Part shown: piece after piece, positions 21,300-32,591 of the stretch
Layout of the letters: every line of letters starts with the position of its first letter
Numbering within the stretch: position 1 is the first letter of the stretch
From: Agrypnia vestita
Taxonomy: Eukaryota > Arthropoda > Insecta > Trichoptera > Phryganeidae
Direction of reading: 5' to 3'
Length of the DNA: 64,000 nt
Assembly (NCBI GenBank): GCA_016648135.1
Contig: JADDOH010005157.1
Span: forward strand, 41,366-105,365
The notes under the pieces: generated by a model
The model's database searches: none
What the model was told of the DNA's origin: nothing
Seen by the model: only the letters and a program-made list of their open reading frames with translations
Made by a program: the position numbers and the translations under genes

Positions 21300-21450
21300 T
21301 CATGCGGTTCAGTTTTGGTTTTGGTACATTTTTTGACAATATTAATATCAATTTATTTTTTCAATCAGTCTGTACATTGTCCGCTTTGACAGAACGCACA
21401 AATTGAACATTCGCATCTAAAGAAAATATAAAATTAAAAAATTGGTTTTT
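21300..21450 (+). repeat. Dispersed repeat, partner of 2160-2310
   Basis: Shares GTCCGCTTTGACAGAACGCA and CATTCGCATCTAAAGA with the copy at 2160-2310. Family unknown. The 90-codon frame at 21450-21722 beside it has no recognisable motif. Confidence 0.45.
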
Positions 21451-22009
21451 TGACAATGTGTATTAATGGTTTCAATGATTCATCTATCTTATATATACCA
21501 AGAGCAGTTTTATATCAGAATAATTTTCTTTCATTATCCATGATTTGTACCTACACTTATTATTATGCAAATAATACTTTTAAAAACAATATTTTCAGAC
21601 GATTAAGTCAGATCCAAGTAGCACAAAATATATTTTTAATTAAGTTTTATTATAACTTCTATCTTCAATATCTAAAGCATAATGTTCACAAGCAGTTTGT
21701 ATCCCGTGCAATTAATAAATAATTCTAGTTAAATAGTTTCTAAGCCTGAATTAATTAAATGTTTCAAATAAACCATAAATTAAATTTCGTGGAAAAATGT
21801 GTGTAAAATTTAAAAAATCATTTTTTTCAAGGAACAAATAAATTTGCTTGAGATTGTTAAATTTATTCAGGTTTTCAAAGCTTTCTGGATTTGTACTAAT
21901 ATGGAAAATCATCGACTAAATAAATCATTAAATACCTACACCGATGTTAACAATAATGTACTCAGAATCTGTCCTAAATTATTCCCTGTATTCGCCCAGT
22001 AGAAAGAAA

Positions 22010-22781
22010 ATAAGAAAAAAAAAATCATTGTCTATCCGTCTGTCCATCCGTCTGTATGTCTGTCCCCGTAACTTCATGTAGCGTCTGTAATTTCGTTTGA
22101 ATTCACGGCTAAATAAACAAAATTAAAAGACTGGAGATGGGACTTGGACCCCGGGTCAGCTAACCCGAAGACAGCAAAGATAGCGATGTTAGAACCACCG
22201 CATGTGCATGATCCGTCAAAAATACAGAAGATTAGAGTAAAGTAAGAGTAGAGATAAATACAGAAGAAATACAGAGAATTATAAATATATTAATAATAAA
22301 TTTATAGTTTACTGCAGATTTCAATTTCGAAATCACCTGATGTACGTCACGCCGTAATAATATCAAATTAAGAGGAAACTTTTTCGATGAATTGACTCTG
22401 AAGTTGAACGACTTATTTTCGGCTGACATTTATTTGTTCTCCAGATCAGAAGGGAAGTAATATTAACAAGATAATATTTTTTACGTAACGTGAAATATTG
22501 AGTTAGAGTGTTAACAAGCAACCCCATTGGATACTATGTCAGAAATTTGTATAGGAGCTAAAAAACTGATTTAGAATATCGTATAGAAAGAGTAATCTCC
22601 TTGATTGCACTATTTTATAAAGGCGTCCATAGACGGATATGTTATCCTAATAATAAAAAAATCGTAGTCTGTCCGTAAATTCTTTTATTATTATTTTTTC
22701 TTTTTTATATAAATAAATAAATGCTTATACTTTAGCAACCGACATATAAACGTACGTAATTTTTGACGGGTTACAGCTAAT
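22010..22781 (+). mobile_element. Helitron-like repeat with tRNA-like segment
   Basis: Starts with a (GTCYGTCC)n-like run and CGTAACTTCATGTAGCGTCT, shared with 56330 and 58800. An antisense tRNA-like block follows (GGGACTTGGACCCCGGGTC, about 22139-22158, resembling an inverted B box). The end has a weak hairpin (CGT...TTTTTGACGG) and then CAGCTAAT at 22775-22782, a CTRR-type Helitron end. No helicase coding sequence. An alternative is a SINE joined to a Helitron tail. Confidence 0.45.
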
Positions 22782-23307
22782 ATATTAAAGTTCTATAAAT
22801 AAGGTAATAATGTACGGAGAGTAAATATGGAAGTTAATTTGCATTTATTCTCAGCAAAGGTAACATCTAAAGTGCTAACCACGCATGAGTTATGTATCAC
22901 TGTGACAATTCAATCTATTCGAAGGTATACGATAAAGGTCTGACAAATGTTAGCTCGGGTGCTTAATGTTCGATGTCGCAGTGATGGACCAAGTAAGGTA
23001 GAACAATGAATTCTTGGGATGAATAAATCAAGTAAGTTTATAGGTAAAAAATACACTTAAAAACAAAATGCTAGAGATTTTATTTCGATACCAATTACTA
23101 GTACAATATACATGTAAAACTTAAATGTACATATTTTATAAACTTGGAACATAATCCTAAATTTTAGATGCTGAACCAATGGTTCAAAGTTCGATATTCT
23201 CTGCTGATTTTTAAATTTTAATTATATTTTTATATTTTCTGTGTAAAGTCACAAAACACAAAGTGATTGAAATTTCATACATTAGTGGGAAGCGATTTTA
23301 ATTATAA
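22782..23307. other. Non-coding stretch, nothing recognised
   Basis: Moderate complexity around 22840-23000 (CTCAGCAAAGGTAACATC, GATGTCGCAGTGATGGACC). No family identified. Confidence 0.3.
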
Positions 23308-23692
23308 GGGGTGTTTTATTACAGGCATAGAATATAAAAATTAAATACACATCATCATAATTGTGGTAGTGGCCATGGCATTGTCTTCATTGAAAATATA
23401 ATTTTATACCATTAGTGCTTAAATATAGGGTGAGTTTTTAGTTTTTTTTTTAAATTTCTAACACTTTTTACAGTGTCAGCCAATTTAACAGCTGACAGAT
23501 GAATTGTGTTCAGTTTTGTTTGCCACTTCACCATGAATAAGACATACGCTAGAACAGCGTTGCAAATTGTGCAAACTTATTTCAAAAATCATGGTATCAT
23601 CATCGTATGTAAACATTAATGGCATAAACTCATCTTTCCAGTAAAGCCAATACCACTTAGCCGTTATATTTTATACCTCTGAAAAACACCCC
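23308..23692 (+). mobile_element. Deletion derivative of a Tc1/mariner (DD41D-like) element
   Basis: Ends GGGGTGTTTTATTACAGGCA and ...ACCTCTGAAAAACACCCC form imperfect inverted repeats. At 23533 an ATG opens MNKTYARTALQIVQTYFKNH, which resembles the first residues of transposases such as the one decayed at 30738-32779. The rest of the gene is missing. The target duplication was not clear. Non-autonomous. Confidence 0.5.
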
Positions 23693-23810
23693 ATGTTAAT
23701 AAATAATTGATGTACTTAGCGTTAAATTTAAAAATATTACTCATTATGATCACTTAAATGTGTAAAAAATAAAATATTTTTATATGTATAAAAATATATT
23801 ACTTATATAA

Positions 23811-23842
23811 ATATACAAGTTATCAACCAAGTATAACTTGTA
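23811..23842. repeat. Short inverted repeat
   Basis: ATACAAGTTAT and ATAACTTGTAT flank a 10-base spacer, within an AT-rich region. Confidence 0.6.
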
Positions 23843-24394
23843 TATTAAATAAAATATTTTTTAAAAACAGCACTTTTTAAAATGTAAATTGTAAGTAAAC
23901 TAACTGAAATATTTTGTTATGATTTTAATTAATTAAAGATAATCGTTTACTTTGTTATATTTTTGAAAAAAAAAACACATGTTCAAAGTCCATACAGTCA
24001 TTCATATAACGCCTACAAAGTGGAGCAATTTTTTCCATTTTTAAAACAACGTTGGTTGGTTTGTGTTATTTTATGAAAATAAAAGTTTTTAAATATATAG
24101 AACTTTATAAATAAATTTTAATTTGATATCTTTCTGTACAAAAACGTGATACAAAATGCGAGAGAACATATGAGAAAAAATTGTGAATTTTGCTCACATT
24201 GCCAGACGATCACATCACGACGACAATATTTGTTTATTTTCCTAAATCGCATAGTTTTAATAAACAAATTAATTAATATTGTTAAAAGATGGTAAAAAGA
24301 GATTATGTTTACAATCTCTCGTAATACGTCGATGGCGACAATAAGATCCAAGCCTCCGTACCTTCTAGAACAGCCTACAGCACTCTAGGGTTAT

Positions 24395-24500
24395 CCACAA
24401 CATTCGGGAAACATCCACAAGCGCCTGGAAACGACTTGTGTTTTCAGAACATAGATACAAAAATATTGTAAATAATAAATACCTACTGGTCTATAAGAGA
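24395..24500 (+). repeat. LTR fragment (5' part)
   Basis: ATCCACAACATTCGGGAAAC and CGCCTGGAAACGACT match the 5' part of the LTR at 46590-46660. No LTR ends survive. Confidence 0.4.
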
Positions 24501-24769
24501 AGTTTAAAAATTTAAAAATATATATATTTACAGACGTATTCTAGAGTAGATTATCATATATTTATATACATTAAAAATATTATTGCTTAACACTCCACAT
24601 TATAAATATAAAAGAAACATTACCAGTTGCACAATCTATGTATACTATTTCATGAGAAGAGACAACAGATGTCACTAGCATAGCCTCTTGAAATAAACGG
24701 ATGATTCCTATTAAGAACACACATACAACTTAAAAAAAAATCGATGTGTGGATGTTTTTACAATGGAGT

Positions 24770-24925
24770 TGGTGAGTCTTGCATTGTATAGAGTGATCTC
24801 TTAAGGCAGCTCATACAGGTTGTAAGCCCTGGGCCATCGTACAAAAGACTTCCGTACATGTTTCCCATATAAATAGCTTCGTCTCTGTGAGACTTCAATA
24901 ATTTATCTTAATTAAACAAAATTTA
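24770..24925 (-). repeat. Family A dispersed repeat, short copy
   Basis: On the minus strand: GTCTCACAGAGACGAAGCTA, TTTATATGGGAAACATGTAC, GGAAGTCTTT, GGGCTTACAACCTGTATGAG, CTGCCTTAAGAGATCACTC. Close to the family start, about 150 bp only. Confidence 0.6.
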
Positions 24926-24999
24926 TATAACATGTTGTCATTTTAGAAAACCTACAAACTTGAATCGGCGAGCCGGGATCCCGCTAACCCACATGTTAC

Positions 25000-25900
25000 G
25001 TCATAATTCACCCCATTCGGAAATCTCGAGACGCATCTCAAATACGTAACTGCGAATAACTGAGAACAAGATAAACAGCATGCTCCGTATAAATCTGAGC
25101 ACAAATTCACTTACAAGATTGCGTCGGATCTCGCCGGGCCGGGCGGCCGGAGCGTTGCCAAATAAATTGCAGCGGAATAACAATATTTAACAGCGCGGCG
25201 ACTGCAAACAGGGAAGACTCCCGAATTTGTCCGTCACGTGACCCAGTTCAGGGGCGTAATGAAGACAAAAGATGGATGCGGGGCTCCCGCTTTGTTATCG
25301 CCCTTTTTCCGCCTTCGCACCCCCGACCCGCCGTCCACCCCGAGCGTTCAATTTTGGTGAAATGCCAGTCCCAGGAGTTGACAAGTCTTATGAGATTCGA
25401 GCGGTTCGCTTCAAGGTGAAATTGGAAAATTATGGAATGAATTATGCCTCCCGACTCGGTGGCAAAAGTTTGAAATTGCGTATTGTGAGGGAATTGAAAA
25501 AATGATTTATTAATATGTGAACGAAGCGTATTCGGGCGGGAACTTTTGTACAAAATACTTTTTACTGTTACATAAAATAAATCGTCAAAGCAATTTCATC
25601 TCGCTTCTGCTTTTAACCGACGAAAAGTAAATGGATTTCGTGATTTAGGCATTTAAGTTTTATTATTGAATCAAAATCGCATGAGGGCTGTCTATCCTGA
25701 CGCGTTCCCATCAATTTTAATATCACTTTCTTCTTTTTCTTCTCGTGCCCTATCCGCAAACACCTTGGCAAGCAGATATCCTCTAAGCTGACGATTTTAC
25801 CAACCCCGGCCTTCTCTGCTGCGTTCCAGGCAGATCCTTTGCGGGTCATTATCTTCTTATCACTGTAGTGTAGCTGCAACTCTGCTGGGCACGTATCAAT
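25000..25900. other. GC-richer island and unrecognised short frames
   Basis: Bases 25000-25340 are GC-richer (TCGCCGGGCCGGGCGGCCGG and CACCCCCGACCCGCCG). Several overlapping frames occur at 25001-25553 and 25613-25879, on both strands and without known motifs. They may be chance products of higher GC. A host regulatory region or an exon remnant cannot be excluded. Confidence 0.25.
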
Positions 25901-26243
25901 TTACCAGTCAGCGAAGGCAAAAGGTTCTTGGACACGAGATCTCGAAAGATGCTGCTATATCTGATCAAAATTTTGCTCCAATTCCCAACGTATTGATAGG
26001 ATAGAATCAGTTTTACTTTAACGAGTTGTTAAAGTAAGACTGTTGTACTATCTCTGAATAAACATTGTCTATTGTTCTAAAGGTATCTAGGAACAAAAAA
26101 TGGCTTTCTAGCGCTATAAATGGAATTATGATAGTGTCAAAATTATTCTAGCTTTAAACGCTTTAAGTATTTAATTTTATTTATTTATCTAACAGAGACT
26201 TACAAATTTTTATTTAAAACATATTTTATGTTATATTATATAT

Positions 26244-26450
26244 GTTACAATGGATGTTGGCGATCATCAGTTTATTTACTGCGTCCTGGAATAGCTCTAC
26301 AGTAGGCTGGCCAAACTACTGTCTCAGGTTTTTCAGAAATAATGCTCTCCTTCTTCCAGGGCTCCAACATCTGGCAATTTTTCCATGTATTATGAAGTAC
26401 AAGATCTCATATTTCTCTGGATATCTGTTCACATGTCCGAGATATTGAAG
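26244..26450 (-). pseudogene. LINE ORF2 C-terminal tail (RTE-like)
   Basis: The minus strand from 26450 reads LQYLGHVNRYPEKYEILYFI, then GKIARCWSPGRRRALFLKNL, RQ, one stop, FGQPTVELFQDAVNKLMIAN. The LEYLGH..RN.EKY..L pattern followed by GRRR..WLKNLRQWF is a common ending of insect LINE proteins. The stop replaces the conserved Trp. The plus-strand frame over the same bases is a shadow. The same GRRRTSWLKNLRQWF motif seeded the minisatellite at 43.3-45.9 kb. Confidence 0.75.
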
Positions 26451-27057
26451 TAGAAATTCAAATATAAAAATTCCGTCACTTTTCACTGATTACAGGTAGT
26501 ACATACATAGTTATTGTAATTTATCTGCGTTTAAACTCAACAAACTCAATGACGTCTGTCCGATGAACGAGAGTGACAGACGGCATGGAAGAAAGAGAGC
26601 GAATGTTATAAAGCACGAGGCTCCATTTAAAAAATACGTAAATCTTGTACCTTATTTGTATAACGACTTATTGTCGCGGAACACATTGTAAACCTAATAA
26701 ATAATATTACAGTCATGTACATACATAGACTTAATAATTTTGCGTGTCAATTGATAGAATTCGTTGACCTTGAAGCCCAAGAGTTCTAAACTTGTGCGGT
26801 AATTATATATCTCGTACAATTTTTAATTTATCAATTTCATTTTATATTTATTTTCTTCAATGTTTCTTTTCTCAACCACAAAAAGCATATTCTGTATTGT
26901 GTTATTCTCCTAGTCTTTAAAATGTTTTAACTTTTTAATTTAATGCTACACTAAGCTAACACCCAGATGGATGCAGTCAATAAGCTATATATAAATATGT
27001 ATGTGTATAAAAAAAACCAGCAAAAATAAATATTTTTCTCACAGAATATTAAGATAT
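26451..27057. other. Non-coding stretch with one hairpin
   Basis: GACGTCTGTC and GACAGACGGC (about 26551-26585) can pair. The surrounding sequence to 26700 looks like a retroelement terminal region, but no ends were found. Confidence 0.25.
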
Positions 27058-27433
27058 TGTCACGAAGTTCTAAAATCAAGAAGAACTGTTCATAATCAAA
27101 GGATTCCAATCAGTCTGGACGTTTTATAATGTTTTAGAAAGATCTGGAAGCTGGTCGAATATACGAATGTTTACGAGAAGAATCAAGAAAACGATTCCTT
27201 ATAGATAGCGTCGCGACCACGCTGACGATTCATGTGTGTTTTGACAGCGAGCAAAAGTCGTGCAACTTGGTAAAAAGTAAATGGAATGTGAAATCGTGCA
27301 ATAGATATCGGCGTGCAAAGCGTTACCAAAGCCAAGTGAAACATTCCTGGTGAACGAAAAATTAGTGAGAATTACAGAAAAGCGATCCAGCTAATTTTTC
27401 ATCTAGTTATTTTCTTTTCCAGTCCGTTGCCAC
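27058..27433 (+). mobile_element. Probable short solo LTR
   Basis: Begins TGTCACGAAGTTC after ATAT and ends CCGTTGCCAC before ATAT (27434-27437), giving inverted ends and a possible 4-bp duplication. The body has CGACCACGCTGACG, AAAAGTCGTGCAACTTGG and a 3' part like other LTRs here. The exact 3' base is ambiguous. Confidence 0.45.
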
Positions 27434-27759
27434 ATATCTAAGAGTCGTGCTCCCCCCTGGATTAGTGTTTATTAATATTCTAGAGAATTTTTTTCCAGCC
27501 CGCTGTTCGGATAACGCTACCTGCAGGATAGCCAGTAATGTCCTTGATATGGTCAGTCCTTAGAGACTTCTTTCGATCGACTTCTTTTTCTCTGTTCTTC
27601 CACATTTCCATTCACTTCCATCTTCTTCTTCACTGCGGGCGACGTGTACAAAAAATTGGACGATGCATCTTAAACATTTCGTAGACAGTCAATCACTTTA
27701 AAAATTGAGGCCTTAATGCACATTGCACATTTATTCTGATAAGAATATTACGACATATA

Positions 27760-28240
27760 TGTTACAGGTTTGCGGCGGCAGGGGACAAATGAAACACTTG
27801 AAACTAATTAATATTTTATTTTATGCACGAAGTCAGTGGTCACGAATTTAATTATGATCGCTTTTATAAAATTTGCACTAATTGTCAGTGTCGAGAATCT
27901 TCCACTCGTCTGTGGGATACTTTATTGAGTTTTCCAGAATATTTGCACTATTGTGATCGCTCTTATTCGTCGATATTACTATAGCCTGGTAGGTACTCTT
28001 GTGATCTATTTTCGTTGATCTTATAATTCTTCGCTTGTAACTTGCACTAGCCGCCACTTTCGCTAGTACAATTTCTATGGAATCACCTAAGTGTCGCAAT
28101 AAACTGTTCCATGTAACGTTTATGCCACCCTTTATATGTTGGATGTCATTTCGCGGACGTTTGGGTATAATCGACTGACTTTATAGCAAATTAAAATGAT
28201 TCTAAAATGTCCAGAGTCCTGGAAAACCCTCGATTTTGTG
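27760..28240 (-). mobile_element. LTR-like remnant, minus strand
   Basis: Its minus-strand 3' end reads GCCGCAAACCTGTAACA (ending at 27760). Upstream are GTGGAAGATTCTCGACACTG (shared with the 420-960 block) and CAGTTTATTGCGACACTTAG. TATA-like motifs occur at about 28125 and 28175. The 5' end was not located. No internal coding region. Confidence 0.45.
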
Positions 28241-28529
28241 AAGGTATTTCTTTTCGCAGTCTAGCGATAATATTTCATCTCGAGTTATTTCGCATAAATT
28301 CAAGTTAAATATAGCTTGTTTCAAATTGAATAATAATTTCAAAGAATATAAAAATATATATTTGAGACAAACATTTTTTATTTTTGTGTTTTTTTTTCTG
28401 TTTTTGATGTTTATAGCGTTAATTCTGTGGTTGGACATAATAATTAATTGAAATTTACTAATTTTTTTGGACAAACTACTTATAGTTATTTTACGTCTAC
28501 CGGTTTCGGTTACATTGTGTATTCATAAA

Positions 28530-28675
28530 GAAAGACGCATACTAATTATTCATTACTTATTACAAATAACTATTCTTCTTCTTAAAATTGGCAATCCGAA
28601 CAAATAACTCATTATTTGATAAATTCCACATTTCAGTGTCTAATAATAAGTAATGTTTAATTAGTATGCATCCGT
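28530..28675. repeat. Small foldback (MITE-like)
   Basis: GCATACTAATTATTCATTAC with TTATTA on the left and the complement TAATAAGTAATG...TTAGTATGC on the right flank an 80-bp centre. GAAACCGGTAGACG-type sequence (minus strand, 28505-28490), a truncated relative of the 12.5-kb hammerhead block, lies just to the left. Confidence 0.6.
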
Positions 28676-28685
28676 CCTAATTTTT

Positions 28686-29490
28686 AAGAACAAAGTTCTG
28701 TGAAATTAAAACCAAATTTGGTAATTAATTAGAAAGACATACAGAAAAATCAATCATTCATTAAATATTAATCGCACTACACTCAAACACAAAATATATA
28801 ATATACATAAATGTACATATAAAATATAATTAATTGCAACAATACATGTTACTAGAGCGTGCCGAAGACACTTGTAATTGGGATAATGGGCATAGTCTTC
28901 ACAATAATGTTTATTATCTGAGTATCAGGTACCCATTATCCTGTTAGTGTCTCTAATAAATAAAAAATAAATAAAAAAAGATACAGTGTTATCGAAAACG
29001 GTAGACGTAAAGTTATCTCTATTACTTTATACAAAGCTTATAATTAATTAAAATTAATTTTTTTTTCTTTCCTAAAAGCGTGATGATGAAAATCAGTGAT
29101 ACTCAATCAAATTGAAATTCGTCTCACGCGCCGCAGTAAATGAGAGAATATAATCGAATTTTTAAAACGGTCCCATTTCTATCATTGTTTTTTGAGTGGT
29201 GTGGGCCCATTTTCTGGAGGTGAAACGAGCCCCAATAACCTTTCAAAATGGGGAAGTCATTTTCCACGCGGGAATAAGACGTCATTTAGCTTATCGAATG
29301 TCTGGAGAAAATTCTCAACTCAAACCATTACTATTCTTACACGTTGCTTTTTAAATTAAACATAAATTCACTTATATTCAAGAACACATTTTTATTGCGA
29401 AGTTGCAATTTTTCAGAACAAAGTTCTGTGAAATTAAAACCAAATTTAGTAATAAATTAGAAAGACATACAGAAAAATCAAATAAATGAA
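28686..29490 (+). repeat. Pair of 75-bp direct repeats
   Basis: ACAAAGTTCTGTGAAATTAA, AACCAAATTT and AGAAAGACATACAGAAAAAT occur at about 28689-28763 and 29415-29487. The 650 bp between them holds no open frame. They may be terminal repeats of an unknown element or two insertions of one repeat. Confidence 0.7.
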
Positions 29491-29562
29491 AAAATATTTG
29501 GCTAATTATATATTATCCCGTCAAAATAAAATGACTTTTCATGGTGACCTATTTTATAGTTT

Positions 29563-29769
29563 AACTAAAGTCGACGAAAAATGGTCGATCGAGAGAGAAA
29601 CGAACGCTGCCTTAAGGATAAGAGCTATTTAAATACTTTCTATAAAGAGGTTGTAGAACTCAAAAAGTTCTATTAAAAAGTCCGCTTCGATATATTATAC
29701 CTTTCTATATATTAAGGTTAACCCAGATTAATTAAAATCTACGCGTGCGAAGCCGCGGACACAGCTAGT
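29563..29769 (+). mobile_element. Helitron-like 3' end
   Basis: The right end has a hairpin CGCG...CGCG inside ACGCGTGCGAAGCCGCGG, then ACACAG and CTAGT at 29765-29769, a classic Helitron terminus. The upstream body (29563-29690) is shared with 12149-12290. The 5' end and any helicase are absent. Confidence 0.65.
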
Positions 29770-30284
29770 TTTTAATATGGAGAATTTTGACTCCTGTACT
29801 TTTAGTAAAAGTGTGGTTATGAATTATTCTAATGCCAAATGAGGCACAGTCATTAGAATTCAGTTAAAAAATATAAGAATAAGTCAATTTATGATCATTA
29901 TTTATTACATATTTTAGAAAACTTTTAAAATTATTTTTTGTATAAAAAGCTGGTTTACCTAATGGTGAGAGGGAGATTTTTAGAGCATTGGATTTTATTT
30001 AAAATATAGAATTTTTATGTATGGGGTAGTGTGACAAAGGATGATTAAATCGTGGCAATGAAATAACGATAGCTAGAGGCATAAATGCTTTGTACCAATT
30101 CTCTTGATCGCTATTAAAACGGTTGTAAATTAAACACAACACACAATACCTACATATAAATATTATATTTGGTTACATTAATAACTCATGCACACCTGAC
30201 GTACTATACCTGATGTAATAATATTTTTAATTTCTATTTATATTATGTCGGGCCACTGAAATAAGAGATATGAAAAGGTTAAAT

Positions 30285-30362
30285 GCGTGTGAGTATTATT
30301 TAGGTGGAATGAGTGTGTATGTGTGCGTGTGAGTGTGCGTGTACTAAATGTGTGAGTGATTG
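30285..30362. repeat. TG-rich low-complexity tract
   Basis: GTGTGTATGTGTGCGTGTGA and similar. Any frame here is an artefact. Confidence 0.8.
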
Positions 30363-30544
30363 ATCGACTTTCTATTGACAGATTCAGGAAGAGAAAAAAT
30401 AAAAATAAAATAGGTTTGGGAAAATACATATTTATTTTGTTTTCAATTTATGTTTAGAATTTATTTATTTTTGAAGGTCGTCCGTGAATAAAAAAGTATC
30501 CAAGTTGAGTTATGTTATCACTTAGATTATAAAAAAAATATAAA

Positions 30545-30665
30545 CTAAGTGAACACTTATGCCAGCACATACAAGCTGTAAGCTCTGGGCCATCCAATAC
30601 AAATATTTCTATACACACTTCTCATATAAATAGCTTCATCTTTGTGAGACTTGTATAATTTTTCT
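30545..30665 (-). repeat. Family A dispersed repeat, short copy
   Basis: Minus strand: GTCTCACAAAGATGAAGCTA, TTTATATGAGAAG, GGCCCAGAGCTTACAGCTTG. Sits just upstream of the DD41D-like transposase remnant. Confidence 0.5.
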
Positions 30666-31140
30666 TAAATAATCCAGTAATTGTGTTCAGAAATTGTGTG
30701 AACATAATATAAAAATATTATAAAATATAATTTAATTTTTATGACCAAACAAGCAAAATTTTGGTATCATAGCTTTGTAAGCAAACTGTCATTTTACTGT
30801 GAAATGAATCCAAGGGAGATTCAAGAGCAGCATGTGCATTCGCAAAAGGTCGAATAAATACAAAATATGTTTGGTGTGGTTTTAGGCATGGTGGTATCAT
30901 CGGACCATATTTTTTTTCAAAATGACGCTGCAAATGCAGTAAAAGTGAATACTGGGCGATATAGAACTATGTTAATAGAATTCTTTTTCTTAAAATGTAG
31001 ATTTGAATAATATGTGGTGCCGATAAAATGGTGCCACATGTTACTTTAAAGTTATTGTAAGAAGGTGCTACATATTACTATCAAATTATTGTAAGAAAAG
31101 CGGGTGAATCAATAATTTTCAAGACATTCAACCTTTAGAT

Positions 31141-31482
31141 AGAGTAGATACAATAGATACCTGGTAGATAGAATAAAGAAAAGAGTGCTGAGATGGTTTG
31201 GCCATGTGGAAAGTATGAACGAGGAAAGGATGGTTAAGAAAAAATATGAGGCGATTGTTGAAGGCAACAGATACAGAGGGCGTCCGCGAAAGACCTGGCA
31301 CGATCAGATACAACAAGTGTTTGAGGATGGCCCCGTTAAAAGCAGCAACAACCGTAGAACTTGTATGAGAAGATGTATGAATGTGACCGAAGCAAAAGTG
31401 GTATGCCAGGATAGAAGAGCGTGGCGTTCAATCCTCTCTGCCTACCCCTGCGGGGAAATGGTGTGATGGTTAGTTAGTTAGT
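31141..31482 (+). mobile_element. 5'-truncated RTE-like LINE with 14-bp target duplication
   Basis: The insertion is flanked by TTCAACCTTTAGAT (31127-31140) and TTCAACCTTTAAAT (31483-31496), a 14-bp duplication with one mismatch. It ends in a (TTAG)n tail (TTAGTTAGTTAGT), a short-repeat tail typical of RTE elements. It lies inside the DD41D-like transposase. Confidence 0.8.
31150..31466 (+). pseudogene. RTE-like LINE ORF2 C-terminal end
   Basis: The frame reads VDRIKKRVLRWFGHVESMNE, RMVKKKYEAIVEG, RYRGRPRKTWHDQIQQVF, then CMRRCMNVTEAKVVCQDRRA and WRSILSAYPCGEMV with the natural stop at 31464-31466. This is the widespread C-terminal block of insect LINE proteins (LRWFGHVERM, GRPRKTW, CM...EAK..C.DR..WRSI). 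Only about 100 codons remain, a normal 5' truncation. A diverged copy of the last 30 codons is at 51237-51345. Confidence 0.88.
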
Positions 31483-31750
31483 TTCAACCTTTAAATGGCC
31501 TAAAATAAGTTGTATTTAACCCCTTTGGATTACTTTTTAGGGTTTATTGGAAAATTTATTTATTATTTTTTTTATTAAATTTATTTGGTAAATGTACAAA
31601 CTTAAGAAACTTAAGATTTCAATATAATATAATTAATACACATTTATATTATACGCTCACACACTTTTAAATGAGAATTTATTCTCATGTTTGAAAGTGA
31701 GGGGCATTGTCATATATGTATATATCCATTGTTAATGTAATCGTTAGTGT

Positions 31751-31905
31751 AAGACATTAGATTAAATAAGTAAGATATAGACAAAGAAAAATTAGATTAA
31801 GTTACAAAAATTAAGACATTAAATTAGGTAAATAAGATATAAACAGTAAAAGAATACAAAAATGTAAGACATTAGATTAAGTTAATAAGATGTACACAAG
31901 GAAAC
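31751..31905. repeat. Imperfect tandem repeat in the LINE 3' UTR
   Basis: Three copies of a TAAGACATTARATTAR...TAAGATRTA unit start near 31752, 31820 and 31865. Confidence 0.6.
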
Positions 31906-31998
31906 GTTAAACTAATAATATAGTCCTGCGAGGTTATTAATGTTTTACAAATAACCCTATATATTGATTGTTTTTGGTAAGATTTCTTTCATTGCGTT

Positions 31999-32591
31999 AT
32001 TGTGATTGTTTTTGTATAAGATTTTTCAATTTAGATTTGAATTTTCCATAGTTTTTTTCCGTCTTCATTTCATTGGGAAGAGCATTATAGAATGATATTC
32101 CTTGATAGGAGAAATGGTGTTGGGCTGTGCTAGTATTACATTTAAGTATCAAAATATTTCCAGCTGATCTCGGTCTATTACTAAAACATCCAAATGTACT
32201 ATTATGGACTATTGTTGTGAATTTGAAGCATCGAATTTTTTTTATAGATTTGATTAATATTTAGGACGTTAAAAATGTTGAAAAGTTCCCTTGTTAGGAA
32301 TATTGAGGGTTTCCTCAAAATCACTTTGATAATTACTCTCTGAACTATTTCCACTGGTAGTATATTAGACTTAAAGGTCCCACCCCAGCCAACTATACCA
32401 TACTGTAGTATGGACTGGGCAAACGCAAAGTATACCACCTTCAGCATGTTTATTGATAAGATATTTCGTAGAGTTATGAATAGGTATATGAGTTTTCTCA
32501 TCCTAGTGACTGTGGAATATATTTGCTCTTTCCATTTTAGATTGCTGTCAATTACGACACCCAAGTACTTGATACTGCTCTTACAAGACAT
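31999..32591 (-). pseudogene. LINE ORF2 C-terminal part with frameshift
   Basis: From 32591 the minus strand reads KSSIKYLGVVIDSNLKWKEQ, LRNILSINMLKVVYFAFAQS and ILQYGIVGWGG, the region just after the reverse-transcriptase palm (YLGVxxDxxLxWxxHI, QSxLxYGxxxWG). Near 32210 the frame breaks and continues as CNTSTAQHHFSYQGISFYNA, LPNEMKTEKNYGKFKSKLKN, LIQKQSQ stop. No catalytic RT motifs are included. Clade is uncertain (Jockey/CR1-like group). Confidence 0.82.

Noticed and set aside
25248..25879. Minus-strand frames of 88-101 codons
   Set aside because: No recognisable family and antisense frames are also open. Not enough to call a gene.
30739..30933. Minus-strand 64-codon frame
   Set aside because: It is antisense to the transposase remnant read on the plus strand.
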